Positions 8,980-16,944 of a stretch of DNA of 38,981 bases are shown here, one piece after another. The position numbers were made by a program, and so were the translations under genes. The DNA comes from Defluviitaleaceae bacterium (GTDB taxonomy: Bacteria > Bacillota_I > Bacilli_A > MOL361 > Turicibacteraceae): NCBI GenBank assembly GCA_009778135.1, contig WRKJ01000093.1, forward strand, positions 1 through 38,981, written 5' to 3'. The notes beneath the pieces were generated by a model. The model was not told where the DNA came from. It did not search any database and saw only the letters and a program-made list of their open reading frames with translations. Every line of letters starts with the position of its first letter. Position 1 is the stretch's first letter.

Positions 8980-10185
8980 TCACTTTCCCGAATAGGCCAT
9001 ATTCTGTGTCACATCATCTTTAACATCATCAACACTTTTTGAAAACTGTTCAACATATGTCTTTAGCTTGCTGATCCTGATTTTCAAAAGGTCGATAATT
9101 TGTTCACGCCTTGTCTCGTCAATATAAAGAGAATCGATGAATAATGCCCTTATTTCGTCTTCAATGTCGGATAATTGCTCAAGCTTTAACCAATTAAAAG
9201 ACGTGACGAGTTTCAACTGATTTTCATGATTACTTTTAAATGGCTTGCAAGCGAGTCGTTTCGTACTGCCCATCATATGTGTAAACTGATCGAACCACAG
9301 GGCAGTACCTGTATCGAATATGGGGGCAACGCCAATAAACTTTAACGTTTTAACATCCCGAATCAAACCAAAATTATTTTGATGGCGGTCCTCATTGACC
9401 ATTAAGTAATCAACAACGATCATTTTGTCAATTTCTTCTCTTACAGATGTAAGCCTCTGTGCCTCACAACAAGCGATATAATGTTCATATAAAGAAACAT
9501 GATTAGGACGCTTCGTTCCTTGCATCACATACCAAGCACTCACAAGTTCTGTTTCCCTTGTCACAAAGTTCTCACAAACGCTATAAGGAAAATCATCCTC
9601 TATCACAACATGGTATGGGATGTGATCAATCCCTAACCGATCCATTAGCAAAGAGGCAATGGCTTCATTGTAAGGCTCTTGATAAGCAGGTGAACTCCCT
9701 GCTTTTACTAAATATCTTTTCCCATCCATGATTTTCCATTTTTTCTTTAACCAACCGTCTGAGGTATTGTCTGGTGAGACCAAATCTAATGGCTTGCTGT
9801 GTTTTTCCCCCATCAGCAAATGACCCACATCTTCAGAAAAAGCGTTGTCAAAAAAGTTGATCTCATCCCAATTTAAAGGCGTCGCCACTGGATTCATCCA
9901 ATAATGATCCGACAAACTGAGTCCCCATGATTTCATTTGCAAAACATCAGGTGTTAAAAAAGGTTCTCGTTCTAAATGATCTTTCAATCCAGAACGACTA
10001 AGGGGAATCCGACGATTAGACCACCAAACATTCAACATTTGTTTATCGGGTTTCCCATTGACTGTTTTTGTCCCGATAGGTAGTCGTTCTTCATCATAAA
10101 CGGTTACAATTTCATCAATGCGATGACTACTATTAAGAATCACATCAGCTACTTTTAGCTTTTGATGCATCAATGTATGCGTCAT
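8980..10185 (-). CDS. HipA-like protein kinase without a HipB partner
   Basis: The product (401 aa) resembles the HipA kinase fold. It has a probable ATP-lysine segment YLVKAGSSPAYQEPYNEA (about residue 158), a catalytic loop DYLMVNEDRHQNNFG (about 260), matching HipA's 'N-x-DRH-x-x-N-x-G', and a metal-binding loop PIFDTGTALW (about 290). The N-terminal 150 residues do not show a clear HipA N1 domain. ATG 10185 is 10 nt after GGAGG; a TTG at 10188 is 7 nt after it. The preceding gene encodes a small membrane protein and the following gene is chrA. No helix-turn-helix antitoxin is adjacent, so a toxin role should not be assumed. The kinase target is unknown. Confidence 0.75.
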   Translation of the reverse strand: MTHTLMHQKLKVADVILNSSHRIDEIVTVYDEERLPIGTKTVNGKPDKQMLNVWWSNRRIPLSRSGLKDHLEREPFLTPDVLQMKSWGLSLSDHYWMNPVATPLNWDEINFFDNAFSEDVGHLLMGEKHSKPLDLVSPDNTSDGWLKKKWKIMDGKRYLVKAGSSPAYQEPYNEAIASLLMDRLGIDHIPYHVVIEDDFPYSVCENFVTRETELVSAWYVMQGTKRPNHVSLYEHYIACCEAQRLTSVREEIDKMIVVDYLMVNEDRHQNNFGLIRDVKTLKFIGVAPIFDTGTALWFDQFTHMMGSTKRLACKPFKSNHENQLKLVTSFNWLKLEQLSDIEDEIRALFIDSLYIDETRREQIIDLLKIRISKLKTYVEQFSKSVDDVKDDVTQNMAYSGK

Positions 10186-10188
10186 CAA

Positions 10189-10380
10189 TCACTCGCCTCC
10201 AATCGCTTCATCATAGATGATAACTTCTGTTTCATTTGAATCAAAACGATGAACTGACAAGAATAAAGGACCCAGTACAAAAAATAGGAGTACGACAGAT
10301 AATAATGCGATAATCAGCCAAGAAATGATTTTTTTCTCTGTTTCTAATGTTGTTTTTTTGAATTTTTCCAACGTGTTCAT
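10189..10380 (-). CDS. small single-span membrane protein, 60-63 aa
   Basis: A charged N-terminus (LEKFKKTTLETEKK) is followed by one hydrophobic helix of about 27 residues (WLIIALLSVVLLFFVLGPLF) and an acidic tail ending EAIGGE. The ATG at 10380 abuts GAGGAGG with no spacer; the TTG at 10371 is 9 nt away and may be the real start (60 aa). The stop lies 3 nt before the ATG of the HipA-like gene, so they form a transcription unit from the promoter at 10412-10439. No family is recognised. It could anchor or regulate the kinase, which is inference from position only. Confidence 0.65.
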   Translation of the reverse strand: MNTLEKFKKTTLETEKKIISWLIIALLSVVLLFFVLGPLFLSVHRFDSNETEVIIYDEAIGGE

Positions 10381-10411
10381 CCTCCTCGGTAACTTCCCTC
10401 ATTTAATTAGA

Positions 10412-10439
10412 AGTATAGCATATTCTTCATATTTTTCAA
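10412..10439 (-). promoter_or_regulatory. promoter of the small-membrane-protein/HipA-like/chrA unit
   Basis: On the minus strand, TTGAAA (10434-10439) is 16 nt from TATACT (10412-10417), about 30 nt before the first ORF. Confidence 0.65.
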
Positions 10440-10525
10440 TGCTTACCATCTGTGAAAATCAACAAAAATAACGATTTAGAGCCAAAATCTTAGTTCATCA
10501 CATGATTATTTCTTCAATCTCTCAT

Positions 10526-11002
10526 TTATTCACGTTCCATCAACAACACAACACACTCAGCGCCCATGCCTTCACAGCGCCCGACAAAGCCCATGCCTTC
10601 GCCACGGGTTGCTTTGACATTTACTTGTGTTAAGTTGATCGCTAAAACGTCTGCTATGTTTTGTCTCATCTTATCAATATGCGGTTGCATTTTAGGTTGT
10701 TCTGCATAAATGGTGGCATCAAGGTTGCCAATTCGGTAACCGGATGTGTCAAGCATCTTCTTGGTTGCTGCTAGTAAATCCATCGAATGAGCGCCTTTGT
10801 AAGCTGGGTCAGTATCGGGAAAGTGAGTGCCAATGTCACCTAATGCCAAGGCACCCATGATGGATTCGATCACAACATGTGTCAAAACGTCTGCATCGCT
10901 ATGGCCGTCAAGGCCTAAATGATGGTTAATTTCAACACCACCCAAAATTAAAGGTCGGTTAGGCACTAATCTATGAACATCTTTTGAATGACCGATACGC
11001 AT
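10526..11002 (-). CDS. ispF: 2-C-methyl-D-erythritol 2,4-cyclodiphosphate synthase
   Basis: IspF (158 aa, family length) cyclises CDP-ME 2-phosphate to ME-cPP with release of CMP in the MEP isoprenoid pathway. The metal ligands sit in RIGHSKDVHRL near the start, followed by LDGHSDADVLTH; KATRGEGMGFVGRCEGMGA near the end is the typical CMP/trimer-interface region. AAGGAG precedes the ATG. It lies one base after ispD, the usual ispDF pair. No clear terminator follows it in the 140 nt before the next promoter. Confidence 0.95.
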   Translation of the reverse strand: MRIGHSKDVHRLVPNRPLILGGVEINHHLGLDGHSDADVLTHVVIESIMGALALGDIGTHFPDTDPAYKGAHSMDLLAATKKMLDTSGYRIGNLDATIYAEQPKMQPHIDKMRQNIADVLAINLTQVNVKATRGEGMGFVGRCEGMGAECVVLLMERE

Positions 11003-11003
11003 T

Positions 11004-11690
11004 TTAGCCGTGCTCCTTTTTCATCAAAAATTCGAAATATGCAATGTCTTCACTTGTCGTGAATTTCATATTTTTGTAATCACCGTCAATGATTTTAATG
11101 TCAATTTCTGTATATTGTTCAACCAAGCTGGCATCGTCCGTCGCTTCATTTAATGTATGGGCCTGTTTCGCACGTGCATTGGCCATTTTTAAAACTGACG
11201 TTGGGAAAGCTTGAGGTGTTTGAGTCGCAACCAGTCGAGCTCGGTTGAGGGTTTTTTCAATGAGCGCTGTTTGGAATGATTGTCGTTTTTTAACCGTGTC
11301 TTTAAGGGGTACAGCAGTGATGGCACCGAGACCACTTTTTGCTGTTTCATAACACGCATGGATGATACGACTGTTGATAAAAGGTCTTGCGCCATCATGG
11401 ACAAGCACGACATCTTCTTTTACGTGCTCAAGTGCATGATAAATGCTTTCTTGGCGCGTATTGCCACCTAAAATAAGATCAACATGGGCATGACTGTTGA
11501 ATAAATCGGACATCTTTGCTTGATCATGCGCATTTGTCACAATGATGATTTGGGTGCAATGTGCATCATTTAGAAAATGAGAGACGGTATGTTCGATCAC
11601 CGTCCGGTCGGCTACTTGGTGGAACAACTTATTATAACCAAGCTTCATCCGTGAACCAGTTCCAGCAGCAGGCAAAATAACGGTATACAT
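11004..11690 (-). CDS. ispD: 2-C-methyl-D-erythritol 4-phosphate cytidylyltransferase
   Basis: IspD (228 aa) couples MEP to CTP, giving CDP-ME. The nucleotide-binding motif VILPAAGTGSRMKLGYNK is at residues 4-21, and VLVHDGARPF and TAVPLKDTVK are the other conserved blocks. I chose the ATG at 11690 because GAGGAGG lies 6 nt upstream; the frame is open to a TTG at 11705 that overlaps that site. The fsa terminator lies 18 nt upstream, so ispDF depends on readthrough or on a promoter inside the end of fsa. Confidence 0.95.
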   Translation of the reverse strand: MYTVILPAAGTGSRMKLGYNKLFHQVADRTVIEHTVSHFLNDAHCTQIIIVTNAHDQAKMSDLFNSHAHVDLILGGNTRQESIYHALEHVKEDVVLVHDGARPFINSRIIHACYETAKSGLGAITAVPLKDTVKKRQSFQTALIEKTLNRARLVATQTPQAFPTSVLKMANARAKQAHTLNEATDDASLVEQYTEIDIKIIDGDYKNMKFTTSEDIAYFEFLMKKEHG

Positions 11691-11707
11691 CAGGTTCCTC
11701 CTCAAGC

Positions 11708-11732
11708 AAAAAAACCACTCACAGGAGTAGTT
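11708..11732 (-). terminator. terminator after fsa
   Basis: On the minus strand AACTACT pairs with AGTGGTT (one wobble pair) and is followed by seven T, placed between the fsa stop and the ispD ribosome binding site. Confidence 0.75.
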
Positions 11733-11741
11733 CCTTGTTAT

Positions 11742-12389
11742 TTATTTGGCTTCTACGCCTTCCCAGTCTTTTAAGAATTGCGCAATACCAGAAGTGGTTA
11801 ATGGATGATTAATCATTTGTGCGATGACGCTGTAAGGAATGGTTGCAATATGAGAACCCGCTTTTGCAACGGCAACGACATGCATTGGGTGACGAACACT
11901 TGCGGAAATGATTTCAGAAGCTAAGCCGTGAATTTCAAAGATTTCAGCAATGTCTTCGATTAACTGAACACCATCTTGGCTTAAATCGTCTAAACGACCT
12001 AAAAATGGACTGACGTAAGTTGCACCTGCACGCGCAGCAAGTAAAGCTTGTGTCGGTGAAAAGATTAACGTGACATTTGTTTTAATTCCTAGCGCAGTCA
12101 ACTGTTTCGTTGCTTTTAAACCTTCTGCACACATTGGAAGCTTGATTACAACATTTTCGTGAATTTTGATTAATTCTTTTGCTTCTTCAACCATTTTATC
12201 TGCTTCTAAAGAGATCACTTCTGCTGAGATAGGACCATCTACAATAGAGGTAATTTCAGTCACAACTTCTTTGAAGTCACGTCCTTCTTTTGCAATTAAA
12301 GATGGGTTTGTTGTGACACCACAAATGACACCTAAGTCATTTGCTAATCTGATGTCTTCTACGTTAGCCGTGTCGATAAATAATTTCAT
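11742..12389 (-). CDS. fsa: transaldolase-like fructose-6-phosphate aldolase
   Basis: This 215-aa protein belongs to the small transaldolase/TalC-Fsa family and forms or cleaves a Schiff base with ketose phosphates. [29 protein letters not shown], the Schiff-base lysine in NVVIKLPM (about 86) and [18 protein letters not shown] are diagnostic. Members act either as transaldolase or as F6P aldolase; sequence alone does not decide. It follows both transketolase halves, giving a non-oxidative pentose phosphate cluster. The ATG has no Shine-Dalgarno sequence directly before it. The nearest strong one (AAAAGGAGGTG) is about 125 nt upstream, behind the stem and small ORF described at 12386-12509. 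Confidence 0.93.
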   Translation of the reverse strand: MKLFIDTANVEDIRLANDLGVICGVTTNPSLIAKEGRDFKEVVTEITSIVDGPISAEVISLEADKMVEEAKELIKIHENVVIKLPMCAEGLKATKQLTALGIKTNVTLIFSPTQALLAARAGATYVSPFLGRLDDLSQDGVQLIEDIAEIFEIHGLASEIISASVRHPMHVVAVAKAGSHIATIPYSVIAQMINHPLTTSGIAQFLKDWEGVEAK

Positions 12390-12508
12390 TGTCTTCGGTA
12401 AATAGGCGTCACATTTTTGTCAACCTTGTTAAGAACAATGCGCATGTACTTTTTTGTACCTTCCGCTTTTTCCTTCTTCGTTTCCAACCTGTTTGGCCTA
12501 TTTACCAA
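12386..12508 (-). CDS. possible 40-aa basic leader ORF overlapping fsa
   Basis: A frame starts at a TTG (12508) 3 nt after AAAAGGAGGTG and ends in a TGA that overlaps the fsa start as ATGA. The product would start [17 protein letters not shown] and is lysine/arginine rich. The ATGA overlap would allow translational coupling to fsa, which lacks its own ribosome binding site. The short spacing and rare start codon make it uncertain. No homologue is recognised. Confidence 0.4.
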   Translation of the reverse strand: MVNRPNRLETKKEKAEGTKKYMRIVLNKVDKNVTPIYRRQ

Positions 12509-12509
12509 A
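12399..12509 (-). repeat. 11-bp inverted repeat flanking the fsa leader
   Basis: GGTAAATAGGC lies directly after the AAAAGGAGGTGTTT site and its perfect complement GCCTATTTACC ends 7 nt before the fsa ATG. In RNA the pair closes an 85-90 nt loop containing a small GTAC-A6-GTAC hairpin. Folding would bring the distant Shine-Dalgarno close to the start codon. Confidence 0.65.
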
Positions 12510-12538
12510 CACCTCCTTTTCAATTGAATGATTTTAAA

Positions 12539-13462
12539 TTATACATGCGCTTTAACGATTTTGACGATATTTTCAGCAGTTAAGCCGTATTTTTCTAAAA
12601 GGGCTGCTGGTGTACCAGACTCACCAAATGTATCATACATGCCGAGTTTCACAACTTTCGTTGGATACGTTTCAGACGTAACCGTTGAAACAACAGCGCC
12701 TAATCCACCAATGACAGAGTGCTCTTCACATGTTAAAATAAATTTTGTTTCACGGGCTGCTTTTTCAATGATGTCGCGATCAATGGGTTTGATGGTTGGA
12801 ATGTGAATGACGCGTGCGTTGATACCGTCTGCTTTTAAAGTGGCAGCAGCTTCTTTTGCTTTGGCGGTCATTAAGCCAGTTGCGACAATGGTCACGTCAT
12901 CTCCATCCGTTAGTTGAACACCTTTTCCGTGTTGATACGTATAAGCTTCATCAAAGATATCATCCACATTTAAACGACCTAAACGAATATAAAGCGGTCC
13001 TTTGTGCTGGGCAGCATATTTAATGACTTCTTCCGTTTCCCTTGCATCAGCGGGTACGATGACTTCCATGTTAGGAAGCGAGTTCATTAAGGCAATGTCT
13101 TCGACAGATTGATGAGAACCACCATCTTCACCAACTGAAATTCCCGAGTGCGTCGCAGCAATGGTTACATTTAAATTGGGGTAACAAATCGAGTTACGGA
13201 TAATTTCAAAGGCACGACCGGTTGCAAACATGGCAAAAGTTGAAGCGAAAGGGATTTTTCCATAATTGGCAAGTCCCGCTGCAATCCCCATTAAATTTTG
13301 TTCAGCAATCCCGACATTGATAAAACGGTCGCTATAAGCTTTACCGAAATCAGCTGTTTTTGTTGATTTAGAAAGGTCGGCATCTAGCACAACAATATCT
13401 TTGTTTTCAGCTCCTAATTGAACCAAAGTTTTTCCATATGCGTCACGTGTTGCAAGTCCCAT
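12539..13462 (-). CDS. tktB: transketolase, C-terminal subunit
   Basis: This 307-aa protein carries the pyrimidine-binding and C-terminal domains of transketolase; two-subunit enzymes are common in Clostridia and archaea. FINVGIAEQNLMGIAAGLA holds the catalytic glutamate that activates thiamine diphosphate, and THSGISVGEDGGSHQSVED is the partner TPP/substrate loop. AGGAGG lies 8 nt before the ATG, which shares one base with the stop of the N-terminal subunit gene. Both halves must pair to form the active site. Confidence 0.93.
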   Translation of the reverse strand: MGLATRDAYGKTLVQLGAENKDIVVLDADLSKSTKTADFGKAYSDRFINVGIAEQNLMGIAAGLANYGKIPFASTFAMFATGRAFEIIRNSICYPNLNVTIAATHSGISVGEDGGSHQSVEDIALMNSLPNMEVIVPADARETEEVIKYAAQHKGPLYIRLGRLNVDDIFDEAYTYQHGKGVQLTDGDDVTIVATGLMTAKAKEAAATLKADGINARVIHIPTIKPIDRDIIEKAARETKFILTCEEHSVIGGLGAVVSTVTSETYPTKVVKLGMYDTFGESGTPAALLEKYGLTAENIVKIVKAHV

Positions 13463-14277
13463 TATTTGACCTCCTGTGCTGATAATTCTTTCAGTGCAGC
13501 TTCAAGATCTTCTGCACTCGGTGCAACCCCATGCCATTCTGGCACATCTTCCATAAACGAAACACCTTTACCTTTAATGGTTTTCGCAACGATGGCAGTT
13601 GGCACACCTTTCGTTTCTCTCGCAGTGGCAAAAGCTTTTTCAATTTGGTCGTAATCATGTCCATCAATTTCAATGGTGTTTAAACCGAAAGCTCTGAATT
13701 TATCATCAATGGTACCCAGATCCATCACGTCAATGTTTCTCCCATCAATTTGCAACCCATTGTTGTCGACTATGATGACTAAGTTATCCAGTTTGTAATG
13801 CACAGATGCCATTAAAGCTTCCCAAACGATGCCTTCTTGTAACTCGCCATCACCTAAAACGGCATAAACGCGGACAGAACTGTTGTCCAGTTTTGCACCT
13901 AATGCTAAACCGACGGCATTTGATACACCTTGCCCTAAAGAACCAGTAGAAACATCGACACCAACCAGTTTCTTGCTGTCTGGATGACCTTGCAGCGGTG
14001 ATTCTAATTTGCGTAAAGTCGGTAATAATTCAGTGTCGAAAAAACCACGATGCGCTAAAGCGGTGTATAAAACAGGTGCGGCATGACCTTTTGATAGAAC
14101 AAAACGATCACGATTTGGATCTTTTGGTTGAGTTGGATCCACATTCATTTCCTCAAAGTAAAGATAAGCTAAAATATCTGTTGCTGATAACGAACCACCT
14201 GGATGACCTGATTTAGCATGGTGAATCATGTCAACGATTGATTTTCTCATTTCAAGAGCTGCTTGTTTATAATGCAT
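13462..14277 (-). CDS. tktA: transketolase, N-terminal subunit
   Basis: This 271-aa protein holds the TPP pyrophosphate-binding domain: KSGHPGGSLSATDILAYLYF, SKGHAAPVLY, and the GDG...N motif (VLGDGELQEGIVWEA, DNNGLQIDG). It transfers two-carbon units in the pentose phosphate pathway together with the C-terminal subunit. The frame is open to 14295, but I chose ATG 14277 because GGAAG lies 8 nt upstream. Promoter TAGACA-17-TATATT is just upstream. The cluster is tktA-tktB-fsa. Confidence 0.93.
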   Translation of the reverse strand: MHYKQAALEMRKSIVDMIHHAKSGHPGGSLSATDILAYLYFEEMNVDPTQPKDPNRDRFVLSKGHAAPVLYTALAHRGFFDTELLPTLRKLESPLQGHPDSKKLVGVDVSTGSLGQGVSNAVGLALGAKLDNSSVRVYAVLGDGELQEGIVWEALMASVHYKLDNLVIIVDNNGLQIDGRNIDVMDLGTIDDKFRAFGLNTIEIDGHDYDQIEKAFATARETKGVPTAIVAKTIKGKGVSFMEDVPEWHGVAPSAEDLEAALKELSAQEVK

Positions 14278-14317
14278 CAATATTCTTCCTTTCAAAGTAG
14301 AGTGAAGTAACAGTTAA

Positions 14318-14346
14318 AATATATCATATTTAAAGCCCTTTGTCTA
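14318..14346 (-). promoter_or_regulatory. promoter of the transketolase/fsa unit
   Basis: On the minus strand TAGACA (14341-14346) is 17 nt from TATATT (14318-14323). The -35 box overlaps the hairpin at 14332-14366. Confidence 0.6.
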
Positions 14347-14366
14347 CGGTGAAGACAAAGGCTTTT
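14332..14366. terminator. hairpin between divergent units
   Basis: AAAGCC/GGCTTT and TTTGTCT/AGACAAA form a stem of about 13 bp with one bulged C. T runs are short on both sides. It could block upstream minus-strand transcription or act as an operator over the transketolase -35 box. Confidence 0.5.
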
Positions 14367-14716
14367 GTTAAAATAGGAAGGAAAACGTGTTTTTAGTACT
14401 TTTGCATTTTTTAATTTGCTTAAAATTTTCTGATGCGCATAAAAAATAACGACGACAAAAAATAGGGGTTATTTGGCGGTTATTTGACAATTTCTACACA
14501 TATTCAACTTTAATGTGACAATCTATTTAAAAAACGAATTATTTATGTAGATATGACGCCCTTATTTTTAAATAATTTCAGCAAAGTCAATATTGTTTAA
14601 ATAGAAAAAATTTGTCAACGAATGGCAAATGAGGTTGCACTGGGTAGATAAAAGTGGTAGAATTGTTAACTGTAAAAAAATGCGTGAAAAATACATTTAG
14701 AATGGGTGGTATAAAA
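14367..14716 (+). promoter_or_regulatory. about 350-nt control region of the LytTR two-component genes
   Basis: The region is A/T rich and carries no gene. TTGCAC (14635-14640), 17 nt, TAGAAT (14658-14663) with an extended TGG is the likely promoter of the regulator/kinase operon. A direct repeat of GGTTATTTG (14467-14475 and 14478-14486, 11-nt period) may be a protein-binding site. Confidence 0.6.
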
Positions 14717-15475
14717 ATGAAAACAATCTTTATTGCTGAAAATAACGTAGCACATTTGAAAATGCTTAGAAAATGGATCAATGATGAATTTCCAGATCTT
14801 TTGGTGTTGGTAGCTAAAACATTTGAAGAAGGACGAGATATTGTGGAGCATCAGCACATCGACCTTTTTCTGCTCGACATTAATCTAACTAAAGGTCAGG
14901 ATGAATTAGGGATCCAATTGGCAGAAGAAATTCGAGAAAAGTATCCGTATAACACCATTGTTTTTCAAACGGTCGAGTATGACGCAGCGTTTCAAATCGA
15001 TGTGCATGAACGTATTGGTAGTGCTGTTTACTTGGTTAAACAAGACCTGACGAAGCAACGACTGATCGCAACGATTTACCGTGAGTTAGACCGATTTGAA
15101 ACACCTTTAACAAGCTTTATTTTTATTAAAGAAAGAAGTGACCGAACTGTTTTCCCCACGCATGACATCGTTCGGATTGAAAAAGTGAGTAATGAGCATG
15201 ACACACGTTTTTTCATTTATGATCCGAAGAATGACAGTGTCAAGATGAAGACCTTCCGCGTCTCTTTATCAGAGATTATGGATCAATCAGGTGCAGAAGG
15301 GTTTTTAATCAGGTGTCATCAAAGTCATATCATTAATCAGAAGTTGATGGAATACACGACTGTTGAGAATTCGATGCATAAAGTTAAAATTGAGCGTGAA
15401 GATACGTTGATTCCCATTGGGAGAACGTTTAAAGACGGTGTGTTAAAAGGGTTGGAAAGGAAATTAAGGAGATGA
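14717..15475 (+). CDS. LytTR-family response regulator (AgrA-like)
   Basis: This 252-aa regulator has an N-terminal receiver domain with the phospho-acceptor Asp in DLFLLDINLTKG (about residue 56) and an acidic pocket reduced to AENN near the start (MKTIFIAENNVAH). A C-terminal LytTR DNA-binding domain runs from about 137 (FIFIKERSDRTVFPTHDIV... FLIRCHQSHIINQKLME... IPIGRTFKDGVLKGL). ATG 14717 was chosen because GGGTGG precedes it; the frame is open to 14654. The kinase gene overlaps its end. The likely regulon includes the agrD-like gene and the nearby peptide and ABC genes; this is inference from location. Confidence 0.92.
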   Translation: MKTIFIAENNVAHLKMLRKWINDEFPDLLVLVAKTFEEGRDIVEHQHIDLFLLDINLTKGQDELGIQLAEEIREKYPYNTIVFQTVEYDAAFQIDVHERIGSAVYLVKQDLTKQRLIATIYRELDRFETPLTSFIFIKERSDRTVFPTHDIVRIEKVSNEHDTRFFIYDPKNDSVKMKTFRVSLSEIMDQSGAEGFLIRCHQSHIINQKLMEYTTVENSMHKVKIEREDTLIPIGRTFKDGVLKGLERKLRR

Positions 15476-15480
15476 CCGAC

Positions 15481-16734
15481 ATGTTAGGGGTGTTGAACCA
15501 GTCGCTCTTTCTTTTTCTTGACTTTGTTATGATTTATTACCTTTGTCAGAATGTCACAAGACGTAAAATGCAATTCTTTTCTTTTCGCCCACGAACGCTG
15601 TTTAGGATGAAAAGTGTTAAGATCAAAATGCCCATGGTGGTTTGGGGTGTGTTTTATGGACTGGTATTTGGCGTTTTCTCTCATTATACAAGTGATGCTG
15701 TTTCTAGAATTGCGATCACTGTCGGACTCATTTTAATAACGAAACTTCTGTCAACACGTTCATTTTCCGACACGTTAATGATTGCTGCTTTGGCATTTCC
15801 AATCATTACACCCGTGTCGTTTTTGGTACAGTCATTGATGCGTCAATTTATTCCCAATGAGTTAATGATGCATGCACTGGTCGTCGTATGCTTGGTTCTC
15901 TTATGCTATAAACTTAAATTTTATCAATTTTTTAACTACATTAAGACGAACACGCTTGTAAAAGCATTGTTGTTTATTGTGGTGTTGGTCACACTTTCTT
16001 TTTTGTTTTATATGAACTTTGACAATAACCCAGCGGATATGGTCTTTTACTTGCTGATTATTTGCTTTGCGATCGTCGGGTTTATCCCGGTGATCATCCG
16101 ACTGTACAAAAGAGTGGAAATTGATGTTGGAAGGGCACATTTTATTGGCAATAAGATTGTCGCTGCTAGAAATACGGCATATCTGGTTGATGATGTTGAA
16201 AAGCTTCGTCAAATGTTTGATGAACTTGTTCATCATATCAGTCCTGAAATAGGTGAGAAACCACCTCGGATTGATCATCCGAAGCAAGCCATTCTTGAAG
16301 TGATTGAACAAAAGAAAAAACATCGCAATGCGGATGTTGACGTGATTACAGATTTGCGCTACTATGAAGATTACGATGGGGTAAAATTTGAACAGATCTT
16401 ATCGTTTATCGGCGCGCTACTTGACAATGCTTTCGAAGTTGAAACTGAAAAACCCATTATTGTTTACTTTAGTTGTGCAGCGCATAGTTTTGATTTGTCC
16501 ATTTCTAATGAATATTTGCAAACGAGTAATACGGATTTAGACCTCATCTTTGAAAAAGGTTACTCGACCAAATCAGAAGATGGACGTGGCTATGGACTCT
16601 ATGAAGTAAAGCAAGAAGTCGAAGCGTTAAATGGTCGTATTGTCTGTTTTGAAACCTATTTGGAGCACTACAAAGCGCGACCTTTAGATGCAAGGTATTT
16701 GGTTTTTACGATCCAGTTTGGATTTAAGCATTAA
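15481..16734 (+). CDS. AgrC-type sensor histidine kinase (GHKL)
   Basis: This 417-aa protein has about six membrane helices in the first 210 residues and then a cytoplasmic GHKL ATPase domain: N box FIGALLDNAFEVE (about 315), and a glycine-rich box EKGYSTKSEDGRGYGLYEV (about 362). This is the AgrC layout for sensing cyclic peptides. An ATG at 15472 touches AAGGAG; the one at 15481 is 9 nt away and is the better start. No canonical RHDxxN phospho-histidine motif is obvious in the linker; the nearest histidines are in DELVHHISPE. It is cotranscribed with the LytTR regulator and convergent with the agrD-like gene. Confidence 0.9.
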   Translation: MLGVLNQSLFLFLDFVMIYYLCQNVTRRKMQFFSFRPRTLFRMKSVKIKMPMVVWGVFYGLVFGVFSHYTSDAVSRIAITVGLILITKLLSTRSFSDTLMIAALAFPIITPVSFLVQSLMRQFIPNELMMHALVVVCLVLLCYKLKFYQFFNYIKTNTLVKALLFIVVLVTLSFLFYMNFDNNPADMVFYLLIICFAIVGFIPVIIRLYKRVEIDVGRAHFIGNKIVAARNTAYLVDDVEKLRQMFDELVHHISPEIGEKPPRIDHPKQAILEVIEQKKKHRNADVDVITDLRYYEDYDGVKFEQILSFIGALLDNAFEVETEKPIIVYFSCAAHSFDLSISNEYLQTSNTDLDLIFEKGYSTKSEDGRGYGLYEVKQEVEALNGRIVCFETYLEHYKARPLDARYLVFTIQFGFKH

Positions 16735-16763
16735 AAAAAGTCGAGTACACTCGACTTTTTTTT
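16733..16763. terminator. shared bidirectional terminator of kinase and agrD-like genes
   Basis: AAAAAAAGTCGAGT and ACTCGACTTTTTTT form a perfect stem that serves both convergent genes. Confidence 0.9.
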
Positions 16764-16893
16764 ACATCTTTTTCATTTTTTGAGGTAATTCAGGCTCTCC
16801 CCAAAGCCAGAATGTGCTAGCTGGTGCAACGGTAACAGGTGCTAGAGCAAGTAAAAACATTGCGGCTTTCATGACCAAATTTTTCTTTCTCAT
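16762..16893 (-). CDS. agrD: AgrD-like cyclic lactone autoinducer precursor (Ser type)
   Basis: This 43-aa peptide has the three AgrD parts. A basic amphipathic leader (MRKKNLVMKAAMFLLALAPV) is followed by a signal core (STFWLWGEPELP), with GEPELP similar to the conserved post-core segment of Firmicute AgrD peptides, and then a short charged tail (QKMKKM). There is no cysteine. Serine or threonine in 'ASTFWLW' would have to form a lactone rather than a thiolactone, as in the fsr and Staphylococcus intermedius-group signals. GGGGG lies 9 nt before ATG 16893, and a TTGACA-17-TATATT promoter precedes it. The AgrC/AgrA-like genes are convergent. The AgrB protease that would mature it is not in the window. 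Confidence 0.8.
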   Translation of the reverse strand: MRKKNLVMKAAMFLLALAPVTVAPASTFWLWGEPELPQKMKKM

Positions 16894-16944
16894 CAGGATA
16901 CCCCCTTTATCTAAAATTTTAAATGTCCCCGAGAGGATACGCTT

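Noticed and set aside
15901-16323. 140-aa minus-strand frame
   Set aside because: It lies entirely within the kinase gene, in a shadow frame, with no independent signals.
14667-16734. A complete agrBDCA operon
   Set aside because: Only the regulator, kinase and AgrD-like genes are present; no AgrB-like membrane protease is encoded in the window.
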